Positions 34,354 through 45,100 of a stretch of 64,000 bases of DNA are shown here, piece by piece. The notes beneath the pieces are model-generated. The model worked only from the letters and a program-made list of their open reading frames with translations, was not told where the DNA came from and searched no databases. Position 1 is the stretch's first letter. Each line of letters begins with the position of its first letter. This DNA comes from Xenopus tropicalis (Eukaryota; Chordata; Amphibia; Anura; Pipidae), in assembly GCF_000004195.4 (NCBI RefSeq), contig NC_030681.2:136865506-136929505 (forward strand). The letters run 5' to 3'. The position numbers and the translations under genes are program-made.

Positions 34354-35525
34354 GGACTGAGTTTGCACTCTTTTGTGAGCAGAAGAACCCTGCTGGGATC
34401 AGTCTTTGCCAACCTCTTTTATGGGGCCCCAGAACTGCTGCAGAACATCAGGGAAACTGAATGGCTGAGATAGATCTAGAGAGAGAGAACCGTGGTCAAG
34501 ATAGACAAATGGTTAGGACATCAGTGTGTAGCAGAATGTGTCAGAGCATGGGTTTGCAAGCACTCACAACCACGGGGACCAACTTGCCAACAGATTGGAA
34601 ATTGCACTTGTCTCTCAGGGAACTTGACAAATTAATAATGTATATGCTGATTGAAAAGCTTTATTTATGAATTTTGTGTTTGGTGGTATCTAATAGTGAT
34701 GAGTCTAAAGCAACTGGATTTGGACTTTTTGAGTAAACTTGAGTGTTTCACCACTCACCCAAGCTGCATCTTCAGTTCAGGTGAGTGGGAGGGAATACCC
34801 TGGCATTTAAAGCTTTTAAGGTTAACCCAGTTACCATCATCTAATCACATTAGTTCCAGAAAGTCCAGTTGCTTTACATTTATCGCTACTTGTTTTAAAA
34901 AAATGTACCTGTATATACAAGGTGAAAGCACACCTTATTTCCCCCCCCCAAAAAATCTCCTCCATGAGGGTAAAGGATTCAACAAAATAGTAAAAAGGTT
35001 ATGTGCTTTCCAGACAGAAAAATACTGCATATCTGTTAACTCTATTCTCAGATCATGTACATCTGATTTCCACTGATAATTTATTACCAATAAAAATCAC
35101 AATTAAGACGTCAAAGAATTTTCATTATTAAGTTTCATTATTAATGAGTTTATGGATAACTAGTTCAGTAGGTTGTAATTTATTGCTCTAATTTTGTGTA
35201 TGATTATAAACTTTATCATTAATCACTTTCAAACCTAGTTGCCTATGCCGAGCAGGTGGGAAAGGGTGCAGTTATGAAGCATGCTTACTCCTACTCGTTA
35301 TAGTACAGTAGTGATGATTTTATTATGTATTAGCATAGGTCCTTATCATTGTTATAACATGGTGTGGATTTTATGGAATCCCAGGAGACAAAGGTTCATC
35401 CCTTTTTAAACATACTAGCTCTACAAGTAGCATACTGGACAGTCAAGACACTGGGAAAAATTTCATGGGTCTATCATAACCTTTAAGTTTCTTGGGTCTT
35501 CATCAAATGTTAGTGCACAAGTATC
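34354..35525. other. non-coding, no feature recognised
   Basis: AT-rich sequence. The 141-codon ORF at 34651 has no recognisable domains and spans low-complexity C- and A-runs. Confidence 0.5.
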
Positions 35526-35533
35526 TTCTACAA

Positions 35534-35838
35534 AAGGGATCCCCAACCTTTTATACCCATGAGCCACATTCAAATGGAAAAATTGTTGGGGAGCAACACA
35601 AGCATGGAAAACGTTCCTGGGGGTGCAAATAAGAGCTATAATTGGATATTTGGTAGCCCCTGTGTAGACTGGCAGCCTATAGAAGGGTCTGTTTGGCTTT
35701 ACAATGGTTTTTATGCAACCAAAACTTGCCTCCAAGGCAGAAATTCAAAAATGAGCACCTACTTTGAGATCACTGGGATCAACATCCAAGGGGGTGGTGA
35801 GCAACATGTTGCTCAGGAACCACTGGTTGGAATCACTG
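35534..35838 (-). mobile_element. hAT MITE, AGGGGTCCCCAACC type
   Basis: The ends AAGGGATCCCCAACC and GGTTGGAATCACTG; 8-bp flanks TTCTACAA (35526-35533) and TTATACAA (35839-35846) match 7 of 8. Shares GGGGAGCAACACAAGCATGG and ATTGGATATTTGGTAGCC-like interior with 48854 and, reversed, with 15689. Confidence 0.85.
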
Positions 35839-35846
35839 TTATACAA

Positions 35847-36482
35847 TGTATACACTAGATCAGTATAGCTATGCAGAGAGAATACAGGTATGAAAAACAT
35901 TAAGCAGCAGATTTATCAATGTTCATAATTTTTTTTTCTGTGAATCAAGGTTTTGTTTTTTTTTAAATTCAGAAACTTGTTAAAAAAAGAAAGAAAAAAA
36001 TCAGTATTTTTTTTTAAATGAGGTCATGTAGGAGTCAATGGGAGCTATCCTAGTAAAAATTGTAACTATTTTGGATTCTTTAATAAGTAATATTACATTT
36101 GAAGTTAATCAAAGTAGGAAAAAATGAAGATTATAGGGATACAAATTCTGATAACTAAGCTGCTTGGTATATTAAGGGCATAAGCATCAGCGGGCAGAAG
36201 AGAATAATAAAAGGCAATTTTAAAGGGTAGTCTTTAACCTTGAGCTAAGTAATAGAAAAAAAGGGAAGAGGAAATGGTTAAGAGAAGAGATGGAGAGTAG
36301 TGAAGTATGAAATAATACGACCGTATTTCCGGCAAAATTCCCTGTGTGATAAAAAAGTGTCATCAACAAAATAACGTGCATCAAAAAAAGTCTGTGTGTC
36401 CATTTTCTTTTGATGCGCAACATTTTCACTGTTTCATGAATAAGATATTTCGCATCTCGTGGCAGGTCGTTCTGACACATCT
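35847..36482. other. non-coding, no feature recognised
   Basis: It contains several poly-T/poly-A runs near 35930-36020. No ORF is supported. Confidence 0.5.
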
Positions 36483-36737
36483 GTTTCCCTAGGTAGGGTA
36501 TTCCTGAACCTTATTGACCTGTGCTGAATAAGTGAATATCCTTACTAGAAGAAATGTCAATGGGTAAAAGGGGAAACTATTTGTAACATTTTATTTGAAT
36601 GTGCCCGAGTTTTTGTTGGTAGAGAATGATTTTGCGTAAGTCAACTTCTAACTTCTCATTGGCAGTTCTTCTAGTTAGAAATATTCACTTATTCAACACA
36701 AGGCAGTCAGGTTCAGGAATACCCTACTTAGGGAAAC
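36483..36737. mobile_element. foldback/MITE with about 80-bp inverted arms
   Basis: GTTTCCCTAGGTAGGGTATT (36483 on) through a GAATAAGTGAATAT segment to CAATGGG (about 36563) is inverted at 36655-36737 with roughly 80% identity. The spacer is about 90 bases. No clear target duplication, so the superfamily is unknown. Confidence 0.75.
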
Positions 36738-38732
36738 CGTGATGATCTCTTCATTAAAAGGTTTCAGTAATGGACTGGATGTCTCTCTGGCAAGAAACAG
36801 CATTTTTAATAATTAATTCACCAAGATATATGATTAACATTTTTGTTCAAAGAAGAATTTTTTTTCCCCAAGAGACTTAATTGTCAATTGGCCTACAGCC
36901 AGAAATATCAATTGAGCTGTGCACGAGTGGAGACCCAGCACACTTATAGACTTATAGACATACACAACAGATGTGTGAGAGGGGAAATATCCATTTTATA
37001 TGGTACATTCAATTAAAAATAAGCAAGTGACAAGCTGACTTCTGCCCTTATTCAAGTACCCTGGCTTTTGGCAGAAGTAGTCTTCCATTGAGTTTAAATG
37101 ATCACATATTAGTCTCCATTCCATGTAACCCAATATGAAATGCACCTGGTTTTGTTACTCCATATCTAAGCCTGTTTTCCATTCCTGATGCTTTCTGAAT
37201 GGAAATGTAAAATATAGCGATTCTCCAAATGGATGATCCCATCTGATACCTTAGCCTTAAGATTAAAGGTGGTACATTTTGCTAAGTACAAATGCCAGGT
37301 ACAAATGGTCATGTTTTTCAGTCTGAATGTCCATAATTTTTTTGGCAAGTGCTTGTACAGTACATGGGTGTAGCCAGTGTCAGGGCCTGAACTTAGCACC
37401 CCATTGTGAAGGCACCAAGATTTGCACCTGCATGCTAGGCATAACTTGGAGCAGAAGACTCATAAACCAAAGTTCCACCAGAACACCTGTATCTCCTCCA
37501 GTGGTAAACTTGGTGCAGAGCCTAGAGGGTCGGCACCCTCACAGGAACCAAGAAGTGGGTTGGCCCTGGCTAAGCCCCGTTTGCATTATACTTGTCGTGT
37601 CAGTCATTTTTCTTGATAACTTGTAGCAGCACATACATGGGTCTTTGTATGGTTTGTATCTACCTACCTAAGCCTTCTTTAGTCATATAGTGGTCCAATG
37701 AGATCTCCAGTGCCTTAACTGTAAAAATATACAAAGAGCGAGGAGGTATATTGTTGTACTAGCACATGAGGAAGATCTGTAAATAAAAGCTCTTTTGCCT
37801 TATCAAATCAACATTATTTACTATATAATTGATTTCCATTAAGGCTTTGCTAATTAAAGCATTCTTGTCTATTTTCACCATAGCCTTTATCAACATTTTC
37901 AGTAATTGCACACATGTGTAAGTACATTATTTACGTTTCTTTCCTAATTTGTACTAATAATGCGCTTTGGGTCCCACGGGAGAAAAGCGCTTTACAAATG
38001 TTTGTTGTTGTTGTTGTTGTTGTTGTACTAAGCTTTTGTGGCCTCCATAGTAACTCAATTAGAGCTGTTTGCGGAAATGTTGGTCACAATGTGTATAGAA
38101 GTACAAAAGTGAGTTTCTATCCATATAAACCAATCAGCAAATGGTGAACTGTCTTTAAAATGTATGGTTGCTTTTGGCTACTACTTTGGTCCAACATTTC
38201 CCATATGTTTACTTTGAGGAATATACTTTTGGAATTTGATTTTTCATTTAACAGACCCAGATGCTTTATTCAGTAGCCTCTTTTGTTATCTTCTTGTGTC
38301 TATTGTTCCTTTTGGATATAACATCATCTTTTCCTAGAGTTCCCTGCTTCTTGAGTAGCTGAAGTACTTTCTTGCATGGCTCCCTGTCGATGTGCAGCCA
38401 GTAGATAAGCCCATTCCTTTGATATTTCACTCATTTGGCACCAGTGACTTACTAAAACTTCAGTTCCTGCTCTGGTTTAGTGAGGTTCTGCCTGAGCTTA
38501 TCTTTTCAAGCACAGCCCTACTTAATGAAAACTCTGTTTGTCCAAAATCAGCTCACTGTGTGAGGGTGTAAACGTTTCTATAATGATGGAAATAATTCCT
38601 GTTCTGGTTTTTGACCTTTGATGTTAAATCACTGGGCGTGCCAAGTTGGTTCCATTATATTAGAGATTTTATTCAGGTTTATTTCAATAAGAAAACTTTT
38701 CATGGTATATCACATGAAAACATCATTAAAGT
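36738..38732. other. non-coding; retroelement tail at 37955; shared motif at 37505
   Basis: 37505-37545 (CTTGGTGCAGAGCCTAGAG then GTCGGCACCCTCACA) is shared with 58244-58283, so it is a repeat fragment. 37955-38028 (GAAAAGCGCTTTACAAATG then (TTG)n) is a SINE/LINE tail. Elsewhere nothing is recognised. Confidence 0.5.
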
Positions 38733-38736
38733 CTAA

Positions 38737-39135
38737 AGCTGGCCATATACGCACCAATATAATCATACAAAACATACTTCTATATGATTTTTGGACCATG
38801 AGTGGGCTCAGAATTATTGTCCTGTCAATTTTCATACCATGATGATTGGTCATTTAGTCCATTGGACAGTTTAGAAGATGTCAGTCGAATAATGATAATA
38901 TCTGCACACGAATTGCGCATCTGACTATATCCTTGGGGGATCTACAATTATTTTTGGGACTTCACTTTTGTCTGGCAATTATTAATGGTCAGAATATCCT
39001 CCAATTTGTTATTTTTAGAACTTTAATCCTACAGCTTCAATCTGAATGTTAGTTTTAGATCTTTGCATTTAAAGGTACGATTGAGATCTGAACATTCATC
39101 AGAAGAAAACTAAAATATAAAAGTGTATGGCCACC
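38737..39135. mobile_element. TTAA-type MITE (GCTGGCCATATAC ends)
   Basis: Left AGCTGGCCATATACGC and right AAGTGTATGGCCACC are inverted. The right flank is TTAA (39136-39139) and the left is a degenerate CTAA. Non-coding interior of about 400 bp. Confidence 0.7.
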
Positions 39136-39360
39136 TTAAGGAAAATCTAGAATTAGATGATACTTAATTTGTTTTGCTCATTGGATTGAATCTGCCTAAT
39201 TGCCTCAAGTCATTGTGGTCTAAATTTTCCTTTGCAAGCTGGAATATAAGCCATGAGGCATTACATGACTTTAGTTTTTGAGAGAATAAGAAAGAAGACT
39301 TTTTTTATTTCAAAACCCAATGCAATTCAACAAAGAGGAAAATCAAAATGACGTAGACCA

Positions 39361-39378
39361 CCCCCCCCCCCCCCCCCC
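39361..39378. repeat. poly-C run
   Basis: Eighteen consecutive C. Confidence 0.9.
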
Positions 39379-39451
39379 AGACAGGTCTGCTTTTTGAGCA
39401 ATTGGGGTCTAAACCAGGTTCTCTATTTTTTTTTATTATTAAATAGTAGTA

Positions 39452-40324
39452 CAGGTATGGAACCTCTTATCCAGAATGCTTGGGACCTGGAGTTTTCTGG
39501 ATAAGGGATCTTTCTGTAATTTGGATCTCCAGACCTTACGTCTACTAAAAAAATCATTTAAATATTAAAGGAACCCAATAGGATTGTTTTGCCTCCAGTA
39601 AGGATTGATTATATTATTGTTGGGATAAAGTACAGGTACTGTTTTATTATTACAGAGAAAAGGGAATCATTTAACCATGAAATAAACCCAATAGGACTGT
39701 TCTGCCCCCAATAAGGTGTACTTATATCTTAGTTGGGATCAAGTACAGGTACTGTTTTATTATTACAGAGAAAAGGGAATCATTTAACCATGAAATAAAC
39801 CCAATAGGGCTGTTCTGCCCCCAATAAGGGGTAATTATATCTTAGTTGGGATCAAGTACAGGTACTGTTTTATTATTACAGAGAAAAGGGAATCATTTAA
39901 CCATTAAATAAACCCAATAGGGCTGTTCTGCCCCCAATAAGGGGTAATTATATCTTAGTTGGGATCAAGTACAGGTACTGTTTTATTATTACAGAGAAAA
40001 GGAAATCATTTAACCATTAAATAAACCCAATAGGGCTGTTCTGCCCCCAATAAGGGGTAATTATATCTTAGTTGGGATCAAGTACAGGTACTGTTTTATT
40101 ATTACAGAGAAAAGGGAATCATTTAACCATTATATATACCCAATAGGACTGTTCTGCCCCCAATAAGGGGTAATTATATCTTAGTTGGGATCAAGTACAG
40201 GTACTGTTTTATTATTAAAGAGAAAAAGGAAATCATTTTCAAAAATATTATTTGCTTATAATGGAGTCTATGGGAGACGGCCTTTCCGTAATTCGGAACT
40301 TTCTGGATAACGGATCCCATACCT
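39452..40324. mobile_element. CAGGTATGGGA-type MITE with internal minisatellite
   Basis: Left CAGGTATGGAACCTCTTATC and right GGATCCCATACC are inverted and bordered by TA. CTGGATAAGGGATCTTTCTG at the left mirrors CTTTCTGGATAACGGATCCC at the right. This is a common Xenopus repeat by my recognition. Its middle is a 113-bp tandem array. No transposase. Confidence 0.85.
39631..40215. repeat. 113-bp tandem repeat, five units plus partial
   Basis: TACAGGTACTGTTTTATTAT recurs at 39631, 39744, 39857, 39970, 40083 and 40196, exactly 113 bases apart. Identity between units is above 95%. The unit is a duplicated segment of the MITE interior. Confidence 0.95.
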
Positions 40325-40326
40325 TA

Positions 40327-42066
40327 TATGTTTAGACCTGCAGGGATTGCCTGACAATAACTGTTGAGTTTTATATTTACTTCTCAGTGCAAGTCACAAA
40401 AGTAACTATACTTTTTTCCAAAAAAATTCAGTTTTTCTAGACATTATCCACTCTTTTACTGTATATTTTGGTAAAATGTCCCCTGCAAAGTGACCTTATC
40501 ATCTTGTAATGAAGTCCCCTGTTTTACGAAGGCTGTTCCGAATGTTGGGTCTGAGCACGGTGTGACCGATGCCAGGTTGCTTCTTATTCAAATGCTGCTG
40601 TGTCCTCTCCGCTGTCAGACATAAACAGCCAGATCTCACATCATATCGTCCCTCCAAATTGAGGCACTGCTTTGTCAGGCTATGACAGCTGTATCCAGAT
40701 TTTACTGAAATAACACTGCAGTTTCCAAACTATTGTGCCACTTCAAATGGCCCTGTAATGGTCCCTTAGCAGATCATTTTCACAAGGCTGGCGTAAGTAA
40801 GATAAAAAGATAGCATTTTTTGAAGAGCTGCTTTTATGGTCTAGGTCAGAGTGCTCTTTGCATGTTGTTCATTCCCAGCTGAATTTCCTAATAGCCTATC
40901 TCCTCAGCTAACAGATGCCCAGCCTCATGTCAGAACCAGATCGAGCCACCACTGAGATACTATCCAACTCCTTTCTTATTGAGCCGTTTCCCTAGCAGAT
41001 GGTGCAATGCTGCAGGCACACTCCTTCCTGTTAATTACCAGCCTTATCTACAGATGGAAATGTCAGTCAGCCTCACAGGTCCTGGTTCCTGCCATTGCCT
41101 CAGTCCACAGCCCTCTACCTAGGCAAGATGCTGCCAACACACACCATGTGTTTTGTGACTGCTGACTAGGCAGGCAACAAAAAACAACTCACATTATGAA
41201 TATTCATGGAGGAATGTTTAGTGTTCTGTTCATCTGTAGAATTTATAGATCTGCTTAAAGGGGATTATACAGTACCATCTTAAAAGCATTCTGCCCCTTG
41301 TTTTACTAGAGAGGGGATGTGAAAGTTACTAAAGCATGTTGCCATAGAAACAAATAAAAGACCATTTAATGGAGGCCATTTGGAGAGTTCCGTGCTCACA
41401 TCAATTTCTAACTAGCATTTTTTCATACCTTAAGTGCTGTTTAATTATTCCTTGCCTACAATAACAGAGCAAAAGCCACTAAGCTAAACTGATTAGCTAA
41501 TAACTGTTGATTTTCATTAAACCCTGATTATCTCATTATCACATCAGTAACCAATATGAACTCCTTGATCTTTTATGGTATTATAACAGACTAAATCTAG
41601 ATAAATGAATTGCAGAATATCCATTTTGTCTGCCAAATTATACTGTTTCATTGACTGTGAAAGCAATCAAAATGTTGTTTGTTCTTTGAAGCGGGATTGG
41701 ATGCTGATTGTGATTGTTAGCATTGTCAGAGTCATCTCTTTTTTTTTTTTTCAGCATTCGGATTTTTGCTTTACTGCATTGCAGGTTTAAAAATGGCAAA
41801 TTTAATATAGATACTGCACACATACTATTCTATTTAGTAAAATAAATATTATGTTATAATTTAGTTTATGTTATCTAAGCAAATTTGAACTTTAAAAAAA
41901 AGTCTAGCAAAATGTTGCCAAAATCTTGGGCTGGTTCATCTTTTAGGGGAAGTAAACCTACCCCAAAATATTGCCTTTGCCCCCCCCCCCCCCAAGCTGT
42001 ATGAAAGCTTGGACCAGATTTAAGTGAGAAAAAGTTATCTCATGGTGTTTATCACGAGAAAATTCA
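40327..42066. promoter_or_regulatory. long repeat-free block, best candidate conserved element
   Basis: 40480-41230 is the longest stretch without any recognised repeat. Composition is balanced. It contains many plausible sites: ACCTTATCAT, GCCTTATCTAC and AAGATAAAAAGATAG (GATA-like), AACAGATGCC, AGCAGATGG and ACAGATGGAAATG (E-box-like), and GTTAATTACC. It has no long ORF. I infer a distal enhancer or conserved non-coding element. The (T)n and (C)n runs at 41740 and 41980 lie outside it. Confidence 0.35.
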
Positions 42067-42074
42067 TGGAGATT

Positions 42075-42819
42075 TAGTGATAATTCACTAGGCATGGATT
42101 CACAGCGAATTTCTATGTTTTGCCATTGGCAGATCATTTCACGAAACTGGCAACAAAACTTGGTTGCCCGCGTCAAAAAAACGAATTGTCGGCGTGTAAT
42201 TTTGCCCCACGCAACAATTCATTGTGACGCACAACATTTTCGCCACTTCGCAAATCTTTTTAAAGATTGGCAAATTTTCCGGCGAGGCGAAATGGGACAG
42301 ATTCGCTCATCACTAGTGATGGGCGAAATGTTTCGCCAGGCATGGATTCGCGGATTGTTTCGCGAAACGAATGAAAAAATTTGCAGCGGAAAAATTTGCG
42401 CACGTCCAAAAATTGTCGCCGGCGTCAAAAAAGAATAGTCGCGGGCGTCAAAACAATAGCCGTGCGGCGAAATAATAGCCGCAGGCGACAAAAGAATAGC
42501 CGTGCGACGAAATAATAGCCGCTGGCGACGAAACAATAGCTGTGCGACAAAATAATAGCCGCGAGCGACAAAATAACAGCCGTGCGACAAAATAATAGCA
42601 GCGGGTGACGAAACAATAGCCGCGCGACAAAATAATAGCCGCAGGCGACGAAGCAATAGCCTCGTGACAAAATAATAGCCGCTGGCGACCATTTTTTTTG
42701 TCACACGACATTTTTCGCCTTTTCGCAAATTTTTCGCCGCTTCACGGATCTTTTGAAAGATTCGTGAATTTTTCGGCGAAGCGAAACGGAACAGATTCAC
42801 TCATCACTACTCATCACTA
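42075..42819 (-). mobile_element. composite hAT MITE, second example of self-nesting
   Basis: Outer flanks TGGAGATT (42067-42074) and ATGAGATT (42820-42827) match 6 of 8. Read on the minus strand it begins TAGTGATGAG, then a full inner unit starting TAGTGATGAGTGAATC and ending CATCACTA at 42314, then GTGATGAGCGAATC continuing the outer unit to TATCACTA at 42075. Both position and orientation equal those at 13379. The inner copy carries a 40-bp minisatellite. The 193-codon ORF across it is an artefact of that array. Confidence 0.75.
42434..42690. repeat. 40-bp higher-order minisatellite inside hAT MITE
   Basis: Alternating 19-base (AATAGCCGTGCGACGAAAT-like) and 21-base (AATAGCCGCAGGCGACAAAA plus G) subunits make a 40-bp dimer repeated about six times. 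It is CpG-rich for the region. Confidence 0.9.
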
Positions 42820-42975
42820 ATGAGATTCAATTACAGAGGAGAAAACATTTCTCCTAATTCAAAGCCAGTTTTTTCCCCATAGACTTCAATAGAGTTTTCA
42901 CATAATAAATAGTGAGTTAAGTTTTTCTATATTGAATTGCATCTCATATTGAATCTCATCCACTATCTACTGAAT

Positions 42976-44216
42976 GGTAGTTACATAGTTACATAGTTAC
43001 ATAGGGTTGAAAAAAGACCTGTGTCCATCAAGTTCAACCCATCCAAGTAAATCCAGCACATCTAACCCACACCTACCAATCTATACACTCACATACATAA
43101 ACTATAAATACAACCACTAGTACTAACTGTAGATATTAGTATCACAATAGCCTTGGATATTCTGATTGATCAAGAACTCATCCAGGCCCCTCTTAAAGGC
43201 ATTAACAGAATCTGCCATTACCACATCACTAGGAAGGGCATTCCATAACCTCACTGCCCTCACCGTGAAAAACCACCTACGCTGCTTCAAATGGAAACTC
43301 CTTTCCTCTAATCTAAAGGGGTGACCTCTGGTGCGTTGATTGTTTTTATGGGAAAAAAGAACATCCCCCAACTGCCTATAATCCCCTCTAATGTACTTGT
43401 ACAGAGTAATCATGTCCCCTCCCAAGCGCCTCTTTTCCAGAGAAAACAACCCCAACCTCGACAGTCTAACCTCATAGTTTAAATCTTCCATCCCCTTAAC
43501 CAGTTTAGTTGCAGTCTCTGCACTCTCTCCAGCTCATTAATATCCTTCTTAAGGACTGGAGCCCAAAACTGCACTGCATTCTCAAGGTGAGGCCTTACCA
43601 GGGACCTATAAAGGGGCAAAATTATGTTCTCATCCCTTGAGTCAATGCCCTTTTTTATACAAGACAGCACTTTATTTGCTTTAGTAGCCACAGAATGACA
43701 CTGCCTGGAATTAGACAACTTGTTATCAACAAAAACCCCTAGATCCTTCTCCATTAAGGATACCCCCAACACACTACCATTCAGTAGATAGTTTGCGTTT
43801 ATATTATTTCTACCAAAGTGCATAACTTTGCACTTATCAACATTGAACCTCATTTTCCAGTTTGCTGCCCAGTTATCTAATTTTGTCAAATCGCTCTGCA
43901 AAGCGGCAGCATCCTGCATGGAACTTATAGTTTTGCACAATTTAGTGTCATCAGCAAAAATAGAAACAATACTGTCTATGCCCCCCTCCAGGTCATTAAT
44001 AAACAAGTTAAACAGCAAAGGCCCAAGGACTGACCCCTGCGGTACTCCACTAACCACACTGGCCCAATTAGAAAATGTTCCATTTACAACCACTCTTTGT
44101 ACTCTATCCTTCAGCCAGTTCTCTATCCAATTACAAATATTATGTTCTAGGCCAATATTCCTTAATTTGATCATTAACCTTCTGTGAGGTACTGTATCAA
44201 ATGCTTTAGCAAAAGA
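42976..44216 (-). mobile_element. 5'-truncated CR1 LINE with 3' end
   Basis: The 3' end lies at 42976 and consists of tandem ATAGTTACAT units next to GTTGAAAAAAGACC, a typical CR1-type 3' UTR terminus. The 5' end is cut inside the RT domain at about 44216. It inserted in or next to a TAGTGATG hAT copy whose A-half follows at 44217-44357. No target duplication was identified. Confidence 0.9.
43123..44216 (-). pseudogene. CR1 reverse transcriptase, C-terminal two thirds
   Basis: Reverse-transcribing enzyme of a non-LTR element. The first frame (to 43479) reads KAFDTVPHRR, then SGVPQGSVLGPLLFN (RT block 4), FADDTKLC (catalytic Asp pair, about residue 95 of the open frame), KCKVMHFGRN, EKDLGVFVD and LVRPHLENAVQFWAP. 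The second frame (43491 to 43123) gives MEDLNYEVRLSRLGLFSLEK, FTVRAVRLWNALP and FKRGLDEFL, the CR1 C-terminus. The two frames meet at about 43500, the same frameshift position as in the copies at 9340 and 10010. The endonuclease and N-terminal RT are absent. Confidence 0.9.
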
Positions 44217-44357
44217 AAAAAGTAAAAACAAGTTGCGCACATCAAAAAAAGTCGTGCACTAACCACAATTCGCAAATTTCTCAATGTTTCGCAGATTTTT
44301 TGTGAATTTTTGTGAATTTTTTTGCGACGCAAAACTGGACAGATTCACTCATCACTA
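44217..44357 (-). repeat. A-half of a TAGTGATG hAT copy
   Basis: It ends TGGACAGATTCACTCATCAC then TA. The missing other half suggests that the CR1 insertion or a deletion removed it. Confidence 0.65.
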
Positions 44358-44559
44358 AATTTAATGAGAAGAACTTATTTCACTGTTTATTACATAAAAA
44401 ATGTATTAAAGTCTAAAGAAAAAATGGAGCTGAATTAGGAGAAAAGTTTTCTCATCCATAACTTTTCAAAACTTTACAAGCAAATATCTCCAAGTCAAAT
44501 CACAGTGTTTCCAGTTTTGAGTTTTCATGGGATAAGCTTTTCTCAAGGAATTTAACCTT
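44358..44559. repeat. fragment of an unnamed inverted repeat family
   Basis: GAATTAGGAGAAAAGTTTTC with its inverted partner near 42830-42860 (AGGAGAAAACATTTCTCCTA), and a similar CTCCTAATTCA at 22210, suggest an older palindromic MITE that later elements invaded. Confidence 0.4.
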
Positions 44560-44832
44560 TCAAAAGATTCGAAAAACAGCGAAAAATTTGCGAAATGGCA
44601 AAAATGTTGCGTGTTAAAAAAAAAAAAATTTGCCCGCGACTATTCTTTTGTCACCCGGGACAATTTTTTTTGACGAGCGACTATTCTTTTGATGCCCGTG
44701 ACTATTCTTTTGATGCGGGCAACAATTTTTGGATGGTCTGTGAATTTTTCCGTTGCAAATTTTTTCATCCGTTCCCAACAATCCGCCAAAGGCGAAACCA
44801 TCCTTGCCTGGTGAAACATTTCGCTCATCACT
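44560..44832 (+). mobile_element. TAGTGATG hAT copy, A-end truncated
   Basis: It has the family order of GCGAAATGGCAAAAATGTTG, CGACTATTCTTTTG repeats, then GCCTGGTGAAACATTTCGCT and CATCACTA at the B-end (44832). The A-terminus is lost. Three CGACTATTCTTTTG-like units correspond to the array unit at 42434. Confidence 0.7.
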
Positions 44833-45092
44833 AGTTATTTCATGAAAACTCAACAGAAGTCTAGTCAACTGGGTGAATACTATATCTATAATACTATATT
44901 GCCGGCCAACTAATTCGCGCAAACATCGGGTGTTCGCAAGTTTGCAAGTTCGCGAACTTTTAGCGATGTTCGCAATTTTGGGTTTGCCTTAGCTGGAGCC
45001 AAATTTTGACCTCTCACCCCAGAGCCAGCAGATACATGGCAGCCAATCAGGCAGCTCTCCCTCCTGGACCACCCCCAGACCACTCCCTTCCA

Positions 45093-45100
45093 TATATAAA
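45093..45100 (+). promoter_or_regulatory. TATA box of the hAT element
   Basis: TATATAAA lies about 190 bp inside the element, followed by a GC-mixed leader that starts with CAGCAGCCATTTTACATTCT. The same segment in reverse occurs in the copy at 60635 (TTTATATATGG near 61108-61118). Promoter role is inferred. Confidence 0.5.

Noticed and set aside
33217..34473. ORFs of 114-129 codons
   Set aside because: They run across the MITE termini and its 52-bp array, without domains.
42219..42800. 193-codon minus ORF rich in Tyr/Phe/Val/Ala
   Set aside because: It is the translation of a minisatellite inside a hAT MITE; three overlapping ORFs of similar repeat nature exist there.
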